51,754 bases of DNA from assembly GCA_937928795.1 (NCBI GenBank), contig CALFWB010000118.1, positions 1 through 51,754 of the forward strand, in the 5' to 3' direction. The stretch comes from an uncultured Anaerolineales bacterium. GTDB taxonomy: Bacteria > Chloroflexota > Anaerolineae > Anaerolineales > UBA4823. Under the pieces are notes generated by a model, which worked only from the letters and a program-made list of their open reading frames with translations, did not search any database and was not told where the DNA came from. Of the stretch, positions 26,243 through 34,707 are shown in pieces. A program made the translations under genes and the position numbers. The first letter of the stretch is position 1, and each line of letters begins with the position of its first letter.

Positions 26243-27538
26243 ATGAAGAGGTTGCAAAAGTCGGCGCGCAAGGGCTTCTTCGTTTTATTGACATTCCTTC
26301 TGGTCGCTTGCAACGGTCAGGCAGGAAGAATTCAACCTCTCCTAAGCCCTACCTCCGATCCTTCGCCGATGATGAGAGTGACCAATACACCATCGTCCTC
26401 CATGCCTCAGGATTTGCGCCGCGGTTTGCGTCTCTGGTTGCCGCCTCAGTTTGATCCCAACAGCGATCAACCTGCTGCTCGTTTACTTTGGGAGCGTCTC
26501 CAAGTATTTTATGAGCAGTTTCCCAATTTGCCGATTGAAGTCCGTCCTAAGGCAGTAGATGGGCCGGGTGGAATGCTTGATGCGCTAACTGCGGCGAGCG
26601 AGGCTGCTCCACTTGCCCTACCAGATTTGGTGCTTCTGCCGCGTAAGTTGGTCGCTCCGCTAGCTCAGAGCGGTATTCTCCATCCCTTGGATGGGTATGC
26701 CGAGTTGTCGGAGGAACAGAAATGGTATCCCTACGCTCGCCAGCTAGCTACTGTTGAGAACACTCCATTTGGTATTCCGTTTGTAGGGGATGTTCTCTTG
26801 TTGGCTTATCCGCAGAACTTAGCCAATGAACTGCCCTTAACCTGGAACGATTGGTTAACCAGTCGTCATACACTAGGTTTTGCAGCAGCCGATCCGCAAG
26901 CGGCTGTGATGCTTACGCTTTATCTTCAAGCAGGCGGCGCAATCCGTAATGCTCAAGGAAAACCGATTCTAGAGGAAGCGGTTCTAACAGAATTATTAGA
27001 AAACATGGCTTACATCTATCGACAGGGAAAGCTTCCCGCTTGGGTGATTCAGGCTGAAACTGATCAGCTTGTGCGGCAGTCTCTTGCAGAAGGCAAGATC
27101 GACAGCGGCTATCTCTGGGGGGTGAGTTTCCTTCGAGGTGATTTTCAAGAATGGCGTGCTTCGGCAGGGTTTTTGGCGAATAAGACCTCTCTTACTTTAG
27201 CGGATGGTTGGATTTGGGCTTCTACCAGTCCAATACCTGACCAGATCGGGATCAGTTTTCAGTTAGCCACCTTTCTCAGCCAGCCGGAATTCATGGCTGC
27301 CTTTACTCAGGTGGGCGGTTATTTGCCCACTCGTGCGGATGCTTTTTTGCTTTGGCAAGCTGATGAGATCGCCAAAGAACTCGACACAATCTCAAGCTTA
27401 GCGCAAGCAGTACCTCCGAGCGCCCTAGGCGATCCTCTGGGCATTGCCCTGCGCAATGCTGTTGTTGCGGTGGTCAAAGATCGCCTTCCGCCCCAGCAAG
27501 CAGCTAAAGATGCAATTGCTAACCTAAACAAACCCTAA
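26243..27538 (+). CDS. Orphan solute-binding lipoprotein (family 1)
   Basis: 432 residues with a signal peptide and lipobox (LLTFLLVAC, lipidated Cys) followed by a Pro/Ser/Thr linker and a family-1 extracellular binding-protein fold (PDLVLLPRKLVAPLAQSGILHPLD, WYPYARQLATVENTPFGIPFV, and the C-terminal AFTQVGGYLPTR). I prefer ATG 26243 (GGAG just upstream) to the TTG at 26189, which overlaps the M42 gene. No permease or ATPase is adjacent, so it may serve a distant ABC importer or act as a surface-binding protein. The ligand is unknown. Confidence 0.78.
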   Translation: MKRLQKSARKGFFVLLTFLLVACNGQAGRIQPLLSPTSDPSPMMRVTNTPSSSMPQDLRRGLRLWLPPQFDPNSDQPAARLLWERLQVFYEQFPNLPIEVRPKAVDGPGGMLDALTAASEAAPLALPDLVLLPRKLVAPLAQSGILHPLDGYAELSEEQKWYPYARQLATVENTPFGIPFVGDVLLLAYPQNLANELPLTWNDWLTSRHTLGFAAADPQAAVMLTLYLQAGGAIRNAQGKPILEEAVLTELLENMAYIYRQGKLPAWVIQAETDQLVRQSLAEGKIDSGYLWGVSFLRGDFQEWRASAGFLANKTSLTLADGWIWASTSPIPDQIGISFQLATFLSQPEFMAAFTQVGGYLPTRADAFLLWQADEIAKELDTISSLAQAVPPSALGDPLGIALRNAVVAVVKDRLPPQQAAKDAIANLNKP

Positions 27539-27616
27539 TTTGGTTCTCATCTTACCTCCCCTAGCCAATGGTATGATAGTGGTGCAACTTGTTTATGGAA
27601 GGATCACCAAACTCCC

Positions 27617-28822
27617 TTGAAAGAGAAAGACCCCTATTCTATAGAGGTTAGACAATTGGCGGATTATCCCCAAAAATCCGATCTACAGGGAGGTGAATCG
27701 CCCAGTCGGTGGCAAACCCTGTGGCAAGACCTCACCGAACTGGGTTTCGATGAGACCTTCTCGCGATGGGCTGCTCATTTGATCTTGGCAGTGGCGGTCT
27801 TGGTGTTGATTTGGCTCATGCCTAATTTCTATACATATAACTTCTTCTCATTTGTCTCGGCCGAAGAGGATGAGATGACCATTCTCACTCCAACGCCGCT
27901 GCCGAATCCCCAACCAATGATTGTCCCGACGGCTGGAGAGATGGGGATAAACCGCCAAACGCAACTGTTTACCTCACTGCCAAGCCGACCGCGCTTTGAA
28001 GTGATCAAATACACGGTTAAGCCAGGCGATACGCTTTTCGGCATTGCCGAGAAATTCCGCCTAAAGCCTGAGACGATTTTATGGGGCAACCAATACACCT
28101 TGGGAGACAATCCGCATAACCTTCGACCTGGCCAGGAACTGAACATCCTGCCGGTTGATGGAACGTATTACAAATGGTCGGCCGGCGATGGCTTGAACCG
28201 CGTGGCAGAGTTTTTTGGTGTAAAGCCTGAGGATATTATCAATTTTCCTGGCAATGGTTTGGACCCGAACACAATTGGAGATTATGCTCATCCGAACATT
28301 ACCCCCGGCACATGGTTGGTTATCCCCGGAGGAAGACGAGAATTTGTCAGTTGGTCTGCGCCGGAGATACCCCGTGAAAATCCAAGCGTTGCCCAAGTGC
28401 TCGGTCCGGGAGCATGTAAGGAGGTCGCCAGTGGAGCCATTGGGGTTGGATTATTCATTTGGCCTACCAATCGACATTTCCTATCCGGGTTTGATTATTC
28501 ACCCTCAACAAACCATTTTGGCATTGATATTGACGGGGATACAGGCAATGCGGTTTATGCTGTGGATAATGGGGTTGTGGTGTATGCTGGTTGGAATAAC
28601 TGGGGATATGGAAATGTCATTGTGATTAATCACGGCAATGGTTGGCAAACCCTTTATGCTCACTTGAGCGCAATTAATGTTACCTGTGGGCAAAGTGTCT
28701 ATCAGGGCAATGTCATCGGCGCCATTGGTAGCACGGGAAACTCTTCTGGTTCGCATTTACACTTCGAGATGATGTACAAGGGGACAAAAGTTAACCCGTG
28801 GGATTATCTTCCCCCACCCTAA
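27617..28822 (+). CDS. LysM and M23 peptidoglycan endopeptidase, membrane-anchored
   Basis: 401 residues: one transmembrane helix (about 55-75), a LysM domain (YTVKPGDTLFGIAEKFRLKPETI), a second LysM-like segment (YKWSAGDGLNRVAEFFGVKPEDI), and an M23/LytM domain with zinc residues in HFGIDIDGDTG and SGSHLHFEM. It likely cleaves cross-links in the cell wall outside the membrane. The start is TTG 27617, in frame with a GAAGGA site; an extended -10 (TGGTATGAT, about 27569-27577) lies upstream. The catalytic residues look intact. Confidence 0.87.
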   Translation: MKEKDPYSIEVRQLADYPQKSDLQGGESPSRWQTLWQDLTELGFDETFSRWAAHLILAVAVLVLIWLMPNFYTYNFFSFVSAEEDEMTILTPTPLPNPQPMIVPTAGEMGINRQTQLFTSLPSRPRFEVIKYTVKPGDTLFGIAEKFRLKPETILWGNQYTLGDNPHNLRPGQELNILPVDGTYYKWSAGDGLNRVAEFFGVKPEDIINFPGNGLDPNTIGDYAHPNITPGTWLVIPGGRREFVSWSAPEIPRENPSVAQVLGPGACKEVASGAIGVGLFIWPTNRHFLSGFDYSPSTNHFGIDIDGDTGNAVYAVDNGVVVYAGWNNWGYGNVIVINHGNGWQTLYAHLSAINVTCGQSVYQGNVIGAIGSTGNSSGSHLHFEMMYKGTKVNPWDYLPPP

Positions 28823-28849
28823 AAGTTTGGCGCTAAGTTAAGATGGCTT

Positions 28850-29734
28850 TTATTGGGCGAGACGTTGGAGCGCTTGTTCGATGAACCGAACGCTGCCATC
28901 TTTCACTAAAACCACGCCTTCGTTTTCTGCCATTTGAAGGGCTCTTTCGGTCAAATCTTCGCCGGCTGCAACTGGGATGGCTAACAATCCCGCTTTACTC
29001 AAGATGTTGGCGCGGCGTTTTGCCCGCTCAACGTCTTCTCGATCCACCAAGACGGATACTTCGACAGCAAGATAGGCTTCTGGTTTCTCATCCCCCTTGA
29101 GTGGTTCACGGAGATAACCTTGAACCAGCAAGTCAATGCGCCAGAGGTCTTGCAGTTCGTCACCAGAGAGATAGGGAGAAACACGGTCTTCAAACTCACC
29201 TAGATCGACGACCTTTGCACGCCGCAAGATTCGACCAAAGGTGCTCGCTGCCTTACGCTCATAGTGTAGTTCGAGCGTTCTTCCATCCACCTTCGCAAGG
29301 CGTTGTTCTACCGCAACAAGACGAACCTCGATATGATCTACGCGCTTAATGAGGGCAGCGAGAGTCTCCTCAGTGCGTTTCTGGGCTTCGGTTAGCTCGG
29401 CGACAATCGCTTCCAAGCGCGTCAGCCGTTCTTCACTCTGTTTTTGGGCCTCAGCGAGTTCATCGACGCGTTTTGCCAGCGCTTCGAGGCGTTCCTCGGT
29501 GCGCCTTTGAGCCTCGGCGAGCTCTTCAACCCGTTGCTCGGTGCGCCTTTGAGCCTTGACGAGCTCTTCAACCTGTTGCTCGGTGCGCCTTTGAGCCTCG
29601 GCGAGTTCGCGCACAATTTGGGGTAGGGTAAGAAAGTCGTCGCTCAACAGGGCGCGACGTAATTCCTCGCGCCACTCCGGATGTTCTGCGAGCAGTTGCA
29701 AGAGGTCTCGATATTCGCGCACAGTAAAGCTCAT
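28850..29734 (-). CDS. Coiled-coil protein with C-terminal nuclease-like domain (DUF3782-like)
   Basis: 294 residues. Residues about 35-150 are a long heptad-repeat coiled coil built from near-identical units (VEELAEAQRRTEER). The C-terminal ~130 residues contain LWRIDLLVQGYL...AYLAVEVSVLVDREDVERAKRRANIL, the layout of a PD-(D/E)xK-like core, but with Ser where the catalytic Lys usually is. Such proteins are common in Chloroflexota and of unknown function. Promoter: extended -10 TGGTATAAT (29753-29761 complement). The variable coiled coil may act as a ruler or multimerisation arm. Confidence 0.65.
   Translation of the reverse strand: MSFTVREYRDLLQLLAEHPEWREELRRALLSDDFLTLPQIVRELAEAQRRTEQQVEELVKAQRRTEQRVEELAEAQRRTEERLEALAKRVDELAEAQKQSEERLTRLEAIVAELTEAQKRTEETLAALIKRVDHIEVRLVAVEQRLAKVDGRTLELHYERKAASTFGRILRRAKVVDLGEFEDRVSPYLSGDELQDLWRIDLLVQGYLREPLKGDEKPEAYLAVEVSVLVDREDVERAKRRANILSKAGLLAIPVAAGEDLTERALQMAENEGVVLVKDGSVRFIEQALQRLAQ
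29501..29626. repeat. In-frame 42-bp tandem repeat encoding coiled-coil units
   Basis: GCGCCTTTGAGCC starts recur at 29501, 29543 and 29585, exactly 42 bp (two heptads) apart, inside the 28850-29734 gene. The repeat preserves the reading frame, so copy number can vary without frameshift. Confidence 0.75.
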
Positions 29735-29752
29735 CTTCTAAACTCCATGTAA

Positions 29753-29761
29753 ATTATACCA
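29753..29761 (-). promoter_or_regulatory. Extended -10 promoter of the coiled-coil gene
   Basis: TGGTATAAT on the minus strand, with the ATG about 20 nt downstream of the hexamer. Confidence 0.5.
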
Positions 29762-29803
29762 GATGAACTTATTATTCAATCAGACTTGCGTCATTTCCTC
29801 ACT

Positions 29804-29918
29804 GTGCGCACGAAAAAGTTGTCGAGCTGGGCTTTTAGCACATCTTATTGGTTTCTTTCTCTTTTACCTTGCGAGTGGCTCTTACAGTGAACCGTCGTCA
29901 ACAAACCTTGAGTGCAAT
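29804..29918 (+). mobile_element. Possible diverged ~115-bp relative of the 78-bp element
   Basis: The left end (29804-29822) matches copy A-type ends in 16/19 positions. The right end (about 29893-29918, ending AACAAACCTTGAGTGCA) matches 18 of 26 positions of the other end. The interior is unrelated and about 37 bp longer. No target duplication is visible. It lies in the 320-nt gap (29735-30054) upstream of the lipoprotein gene and in the same orientation relative to it as the four good copies. The rest of the gap shows no gene. Confidence 0.4.
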
Positions 29919-30054
29919 TGCTTCTCTCCTTTTAGTGGGGAGTGTTTGAATTGGGGTTTATGGTACACTTGAACGCAATCTTGCGGTCGATTGAGCTCTC
30001 TCATAGGCTAATCTGGGCTTAGATTGACTGCCTGCCACACAAACCTCGACCACA

Positions 30055-31494
30055 ATGGATGACATGAGCGCATTCATAGACCTTCACTCCAGCATTTTTC
30101 GCCGACTTATTGGCGTTTTTATTCTGAGTATCCTTGCGTTTGGCTGTATGCCATTGCATTTACCGCCGCCAACCCCAACACCTACGGCTTTACCTCCCGC
30201 TAAAACTGTTCAACCGCCGCAACCAACCCTCATGCCCTCTCCGACAAGTGCGCTTCAGTTGAGCGATGAGCAGCTTCGGGGAGTTTCAATTCGCTTTTGG
30301 CACCCTTACTCAGGTGAAATTGGAGCATCCTTTGATCGGTTGGCGGATGAGTTTTCCCGCCAGAGTCAATGGCAGATCACTGTTGAAAGTCAAGGTTTTG
30401 GCGGGGTTGATTTGCTCAATGAACAGATGCAGGCTGTGCTTGCTCAGGGCAACTTGCCAAATTTGGTTATTGCCCCTCTCTATCAGGCTTTGCGGTGGAA
30501 TCAAGAACGTTCTATTCTCGTTGATTGGTCGCTTTATACAGAGGATGTGCGCTGGGGGCTGTCTGTGTCGGAAAAACAAGCCTATTACCCGAATCTGTGG
30601 GACGTCGCTTTGATGGATGGTCACCGCTGGGGGATTGCGGCTCGGCGAGTGGCTCAACTGCTTCTCTACAATGCCTCTTGGGCAAGGGAATTGGGTTTTG
30701 ATGCTGCACCAAGGACGTTGACAGACTTTCAAGAGCAAGCCTGTTCGTTGTCATCCGATGGAACTCAAGGAGGTGATAGCTCTGCCAAGGGATACCTTTT
30801 TAGCCATGACTATCCAACCATCTTGGGTTGGTTTATGGCATTTGGCGCTCAAATTGCAGGCAATGATCGTCTGGAATATGAATTCAAGTCGCCAGAAGTT
30901 CAGGATGCTTTTTTCTACCTGCGGAAACTCTTTGATCAGGGATGTACGCTGAGCGTTGCCGATCTTGAACCCAGCGCAGTTTTTGCCCAAAGACAAGCGC
31001 TTTTCGTCCCCGTCCATAGCGGGCAATTGACCGCTGTTGAGCAGACATTAGAAAATGCAGCCAACACAGACCGTTGGACGGTTTTACCTTTTCCAACCGC
31101 AAACGGAGAGGGAGCTGTGCTTCTATATGGCACGGATTTTGTTTTGCTTCAATCTTCTGAGCGGGAACAATTAGCAGCGTGGTTATTTGTTCGCTGGCTG
31201 TTAGAGAAAGAAAATCAACAACGACTGGCGCAAGAAACCTTGGGCTTATCTTTGCGCATGGACGTGGCAGAAACCTTGCAGGGTGATGCACACTTATCGG
31301 CGGTCTATCGGGCAGCTTTAGGGTACTTACCGCTTGGAGTCAACGAACCCATGTGGGCATCGTGGGATACTGTGCGCTGGGCAGTCGGTGATGCCAGTCG
31401 CCAATTGGTGGCTTGGTATTTTTCAGCCGATCAGGTGCCTGGGTTGGTACGATTGTTGGATAGGACGGCGACAGACCTGCATTCCCGACATTAA
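30055..31494 (+). CDS. Orphan solute-binding lipoprotein (family 1)
   Basis: 479 residues: signal peptide with lipobox (SILAFGC), a Pro/Thr linker (PPTPTPTALPP), then a family-1 binding-protein fold (ISIRFWHPYSGEIGASFDRLADEFS-like start, NLVIAPLYQALRWNQ, and DRWTVLPFPTANGEGAVLLYGTDFVLL). It is a paralogue in architecture of the 26243 protein and again lacks adjacent permeases. Possible starts are ATG 30055 or ATG 30064. Convergent with hisD, 24 nt between stops. The ligand is unknown. Confidence 0.75.
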   Translation: MDDMSAFIDLHSSIFRRLIGVFILSILAFGCMPLHLPPPTPTPTALPPAKTVQPPQPTLMPSPTSALQLSDEQLRGVSIRFWHPYSGEIGASFDRLADEFSRQSQWQITVESQGFGGVDLLNEQMQAVLAQGNLPNLVIAPLYQALRWNQERSILVDWSLYTEDVRWGLSVSEKQAYYPNLWDVALMDGHRWGIAARRVAQLLLYNASWARELGFDAAPRTLTDFQEQACSLSSDGTQGGDSSAKGYLFSHDYPTILGWFMAFGAQIAGNDRLEYEFKSPEVQDAFFYLRKLFDQGCTLSVADLEPSAVFAQRQALFVPVHSGQLTAVEQTLENAANTDRWTVLPFPTANGEGAVLLYGTDFVLLQSSEREQLAAWLFVRWLLEKENQQRLAQETLGLSLRMDVAETLQGDAHLSAVYRAALGYLPLGVNEPMWASWDTVRWAVGDASRQLVAWYFSADQVPGLVRLLDRTATDLHSRH

Positions 31495-31518
31495 GCAAAA
31501 CGCCGCACCTAAATACAA

Positions 31519-32862
31519 TCAGGTTTGACGGCGAAGAGCCGCATGAGCGTGGCCATCTAACCCCTCCTGATAGGCGATCTCGGCTGCCAAAGGCGCAAGT
31601 TTACGGCTGCTTTCAGGACGTAAAGCCACCAATCCGACGACGTGCACGAAATCTAGACAACTCAGCGATGAAGCAAAGCGCGCTGTGCCGCCGGTTGGTA
31701 GTACGTGACTCGGTCCGGCAATGTAATCACCGAGGACTTCGTAGGACTGCTCGCCCACAAAGATGGCGCCTGCAGAGTGGATTTTCTCGACCCATTGCCA
31801 CGGGTGAGCCACAGCCAATGCCAAATGCTCGGGGGCAAATTGATTAGCAACTTCGATGGCTTGTTCTAAGTCTTGGATCAGGATGATGCCACTTTGATTC
31901 TTGAGTGACTTTTCCAGAATCCGTTCTCTGGATAAAGCCGCAAAGCGGTGATCGCCTTCCATTTGCCTAACTACCTGAATCTGTACGGCTTTGGCTACCT
32001 CCACAGATGGGGTCAGTAGGATAGCCGAAGCCAAGAAGTCGTGTTCGGCTTGGGCGAGCAGGTCTGCAGCTATCCATTCTGGATTTGCCGTCTCGTCGGC
32101 GATAATCATCGTTTCAGTAGGTCCGGCTAAGCCGTCAATGCCCACCGTGCCATAAACCTGTTGCTTGGCAAGGGTGACGAAGAGGTTGCCCGGACCGACG
32201 ATCTTGTCAACGGCAGGGATGCTTTCGGTGCCGTAAGCAAGAGCGGCGACCGCCTGGGCGCCGCCGACAGCATAAACCTCGTCAACACCGGCGATTGCTG
32301 CGGCTGCCAGCGTGACGGGGTGAATCCCACCGCTGGTCCGAGAAGGCGGCGTGACCATGGCAATTTGAGTTACACCGGCTACGCGGGCTGGGATGGCGGT
32401 CATCAGCACCGTGGATGGCAAAGGAGCGCTGCCGCCGGGTACGTAGATGCCCACGCGCCTAAGCGGGCGGACCAGTTGCCCTAATGTCCCTTCTTTTCCC
32501 TGCATTAGCCAAGAATGGAGCGGCTGATGGCGGTGGAACTCCTCAATGCGACGAGCGGCTTCACGCAGGGCTTGCCTTGTTCTTTCAGGCAGGTTTTGCA
32601 GAGCTTGCCGGATGTCGCTATCCGGAACTCGCAATTCATGGGAGGAGACACCATCAAGCCGTTCAGTCCAACGACGGAGAGCTTCGTCTTGATGGGCACG
32701 CACGTCCTCGAGAATTCTTCTAACAGCTTGAGTGGGATTCAAGCGCTCGCCGAATAAGGATTCAATCCGATCGAGGATTTCGGGAGGGACTTCTTGTAAG
32801 TCTGGCGCAGTTCGGCGCAGAATGGTTTGTTTTGCAGTTTCTAGGTTATAGATGGGTAACAT
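31519..32862 (-). CDS. hisD: Histidinol dehydrogenase
   Basis: Catalyses the last two steps of histidine synthesis (histidinol to histidine, NAD-dependent, zinc). Signatures are LPVPGGSAPLPSTVLM-type (here VGIYVPGGSAPLPSTVLM), GVDEVYAVGGAQAVAALAYGTESIP, VDKIVGPGNLFV, GPTETMIIADETANPEWIAADLLAQAEHD, and EHLALAVAHP. ATG 32862 gives 447 residues; an ATG at 32910 adds a non-conserved stretch. It stands alone, without other his genes nearby, so the pathway is dispersed or this is an isolated locus. Confidence 0.95.
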   Translation of the reverse strand: MLPIYNLETAKQTILRRTAPDLQEVPPEILDRIESLFGERLNPTQAVRRILEDVRAHQDEALRRWTERLDGVSSHELRVPDSDIRQALQNLPERTRQALREAARRIEEFHRHQPLHSWLMQGKEGTLGQLVRPLRRVGIYVPGGSAPLPSTVLMTAIPARVAGVTQIAMVTPPSRTSGGIHPVTLAAAAIAGVDEVYAVGGAQAVAALAYGTESIPAVDKIVGPGNLFVTLAKQQVYGTVGIDGLAGPTETMIIADETANPEWIAADLLAQAEHDFLASAILLTPSVEVAKAVQIQVVRQMEGDHRFAALSRERILEKSLKNQSGIILIQDLEQAIEVANQFAPEHLALAVAHPWQWVEKIHSAGAIFVGEQSYEVLGDYIAGPSHVLPTGGTARFASSLSCLDFVHVVGLVALRPESSRKLAPLAAEIAYQEGLDGHAHAALRRQT

Positions 32863-32968
32863 ATCGGGCGGGAGTTTATCACAAGTTAGCTTGGGTGTCA
32901 AAATTAACATTCAAATCGAGTGTACTCGATGGTGAAGAGAAAAGTTTGAAACTACGCCTATCAGAGTC

Positions 32969-33000
32969 GCGTAGAGACGTCGTCTGCAACGTCTCTACGC
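32969..33000. repeat. 12-bp-arm palindrome
   Basis: GCGTAGAGACGT, 8-nt loop, ACGTCTCTACGC: a perfect inverted repeat with no following T-run, so not an obvious terminator. It lies in the 383-nt gap 32863-33245 between hisD and rpmG, where no other gene or RNA is visible. Similar GTAGAGACGT palindromes are, to my knowledge, dispersed repeats in several bacterial groups. Confidence 0.6.
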
Positions 33001-33245
33001 TGGTGTCTTGACATGGATTTTGGGTAATTGAGCGGCCTATTTTTGAACAACTTGTTTGCACCCATTAGAACGTCCAATTGCGGCTAATCCCAATCTACGG
33101 TTGAAGAAGGACGAGCCAAGTTTTTGACGCCACTGCTCGCGGCTATAGTTGCGGTGGGGTCATTTTGCCCGGTTTGCAAGTAGCTGGTATATCGGTTGCA
33201 AAAACATAAACGATTTTTGCCGTGTTGCTCCTTATGCTGTAAAAA

Positions 33246-33413
33246 TTACTTGGTCTCGCGATACAACACGTGTCGGCGTAGGATCGGGTCATATTTGCGC
33301 AGTTCTAGCCGGCTCGGATCGTTACGGCGATTCTTCTCAGTGTAATAGACATGATCGCTTTCGGTGCTTTTCAGCTTGATCACAATGCGCGCGTCTTTTT
33401 TCTTGCTTGCCAT
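33246..33413 (-). CDS. rpmG: 50S ribosomal protein L33, cysteine-free
   Basis: 55 residues ([19 protein letters not shown] start, [22 protein letters not shown] core). It lacks the two CxxC zinc ligands of the zinc-binding L33 form, so it is the zinc-independent type. It is the last gene of the minus-strand operon that begins near 39.3 kb and follows the ferrochelatase-like gene by 18 nt. It is not linked to secE-nusG, where the housekeeping L33 often resides. In other bacteria such cysteine-free paralogues are made under zinc starvation. AGAAAGAGAAAG precedes the ATG. Confidence 0.92.
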   Translation of the reverse strand: MASKKKDARIVIKLKSTESDHVYYTEKNRRNDPSRLELRKYDPILRRHVLYRETK

Positions 33414-33431
33414 CGTCTTTCTCTTTCTAAT

Positions 33432-34676
33432 TTAATGGGAATGCTCGTCTAAACAGCTCTCAATCCTTTCTGCAATCGCTTGCAGCACGAGCGGATGATC
33501 GTTCCAGGCTCCCAGATTGAGCAAGCGCACTCCCTCTGGCAGCGGTACTTCACTTAGCATATGTGGAATTTCGTAGGTGCTGTGAATCCCTTCGGCGCTG
33601 ATGGAAGAGGAAAAGACCAGGATCAGACGCACCTTCTGTTGCAGCAAGTCCTGCAAGCCTTTCTGAGGGGTTGGTTCTCTGGACTCCATCCAAGCTAGAG
33701 AGATGTTTTCGGTTGGATAGCCTGCACGGACGAGGCGGTCTCGGATGGCTAATCGGAAATCAGTTTCCTGCTTAGTTTGTTTTGGATAAATCTCATCCCA
33801 TTCTGGTGGTTGACCGTGCGCAACCAAGAGAATCCCTACTTGGGCAGGCACAAGATCGCGACGTGCCTGCTCCGCTTGAGCGAGAAACATCTCGATCAGG
33901 GTTTCCGAATTCCATAGAGGGTAGGTGGTGCAAACCTCGATGCCCTGCTCCTCCAATTTGAGTTCGTCAATCATCTCTTCGCCTTCCAGCGTGTGACTCG
34001 ATTCGGTCAAAAAGACATGGGTCAAAACAATCTTTTTTGCACCGTCTTTGACTGCCTGCCAAGCAGCCTCGTTCGGATAGGGATGGTCGTCAATAAAGCT
34101 GATATAAAAACGCAGATCAGGATGGGTAGCCTGCATCATATTCTCTAATTTCATCATCATGCGGTTATGGATCGCATTATGATGGCTGCCGCCAGCCTCT
34201 AAAAACTCAGCTCGCACCGCATTGAAGAAAAAGGGGCGCAAGGGGTAAGGGATAAACGGTGTACCCGTCCGATCAAATTCTTGAATGGTGTGCTTCCAAG
34301 CTGGGATGGCCCTTTCATAGGTGGGTGGTTCGCCGTGCGTGAAGTAAATCACTGCTGTAAATCCTTCTCCTTCACTGTGGGCTGGTACTTCCAAAGGGGG
34401 TAATTCCTTATGTGAGATGGGTTGAAGGAACATCACTGTGCCACCTAAGTAGCCGAGGATGAAGCCCGGCAGCAGTAATGGGAAAGTAAACAGCCTACGC
34501 CACCCCTCAAAGGAGCGGAAAGCGAAAAAGACACAAGCCACGAGGGCTAAACTCAAGCCCGCGCTATATAGAGGTGCTTGTAAAGGCGCCGCAACAAGGG
34601 TGAAAAGAAAGAAGAAACCCGCTAAAAGAGAGAAAAGGATACTGAAGACTTTGTTTGCGTTGATGGATTTATCCAT
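33432..34676 (-). CDS. Membrane-anchored ferrochelatase/CbiX-like protein
   Basis: 414 residues. Two to four hydrophobic helices at the N-terminus (about 10-85) precede two chelatase-like halves. The first starts VIYFTHGEPPTYERAIPAW and the second GILLVAHGQPPEWDEIYPKQ. SSSISAEGIHSTYEI resembles the ferrochelatase SDH-x2-T signature. Ferrochelatases and cobalt/nickel chelatases insert metal into tetrapyrroles, but no heme or cobalamin genes flank it. I chose ATG 34676 (GGGAGGA upstream) over 34691. It sits in the metal operon between GNAT-MoaB and L33. A metal-insertase or metallochaperone role is inference. Confidence 0.65.
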   Translation of the reverse strand: MDKSINANKVFSILFSLLAGFFFLFTLVAAPLQAPLYSAGLSLALVACVFFAFRSFEGWRRLFTFPLLLPGFILGYLGGTVMFLQPISHKELPPLEVPAHSEGEGFTAVIYFTHGEPPTYERAIPAWKHTIQEFDRTGTPFIPYPLRPFFFNAVRAEFLEAGGSHHNAIHNRMMMKLENMMQATHPDLRFYISFIDDHPYPNEAAWQAVKDGAKKIVLTHVFLTESSHTLEGEEMIDELKLEEQGIEVCTTYPLWNSETLIEMFLAQAEQARRDLVPAQVGILLVAHGQPPEWDEIYPKQTKQETDFRLAIRDRLVRAGYPTENISLAWMESREPTPQKGLQDLLQQKVRLILVFSSSISAEGIHSTYEIPHMLSEVPLPEGVRLLNLGAWNDHPLVLQAIAERIESCLDEHSH

Positions 34677-34707
34677 GGTTAGTCCTCCCAATCAAAAATT
34701 TATGGTT

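Noticed and set aside
29763..29972. 69-residue frame MNLLFNQTCVISS...
   Set aside because: No ribosome site, lies in the gap with the possible 115-bp element; the Cys-rich part comes from that element.
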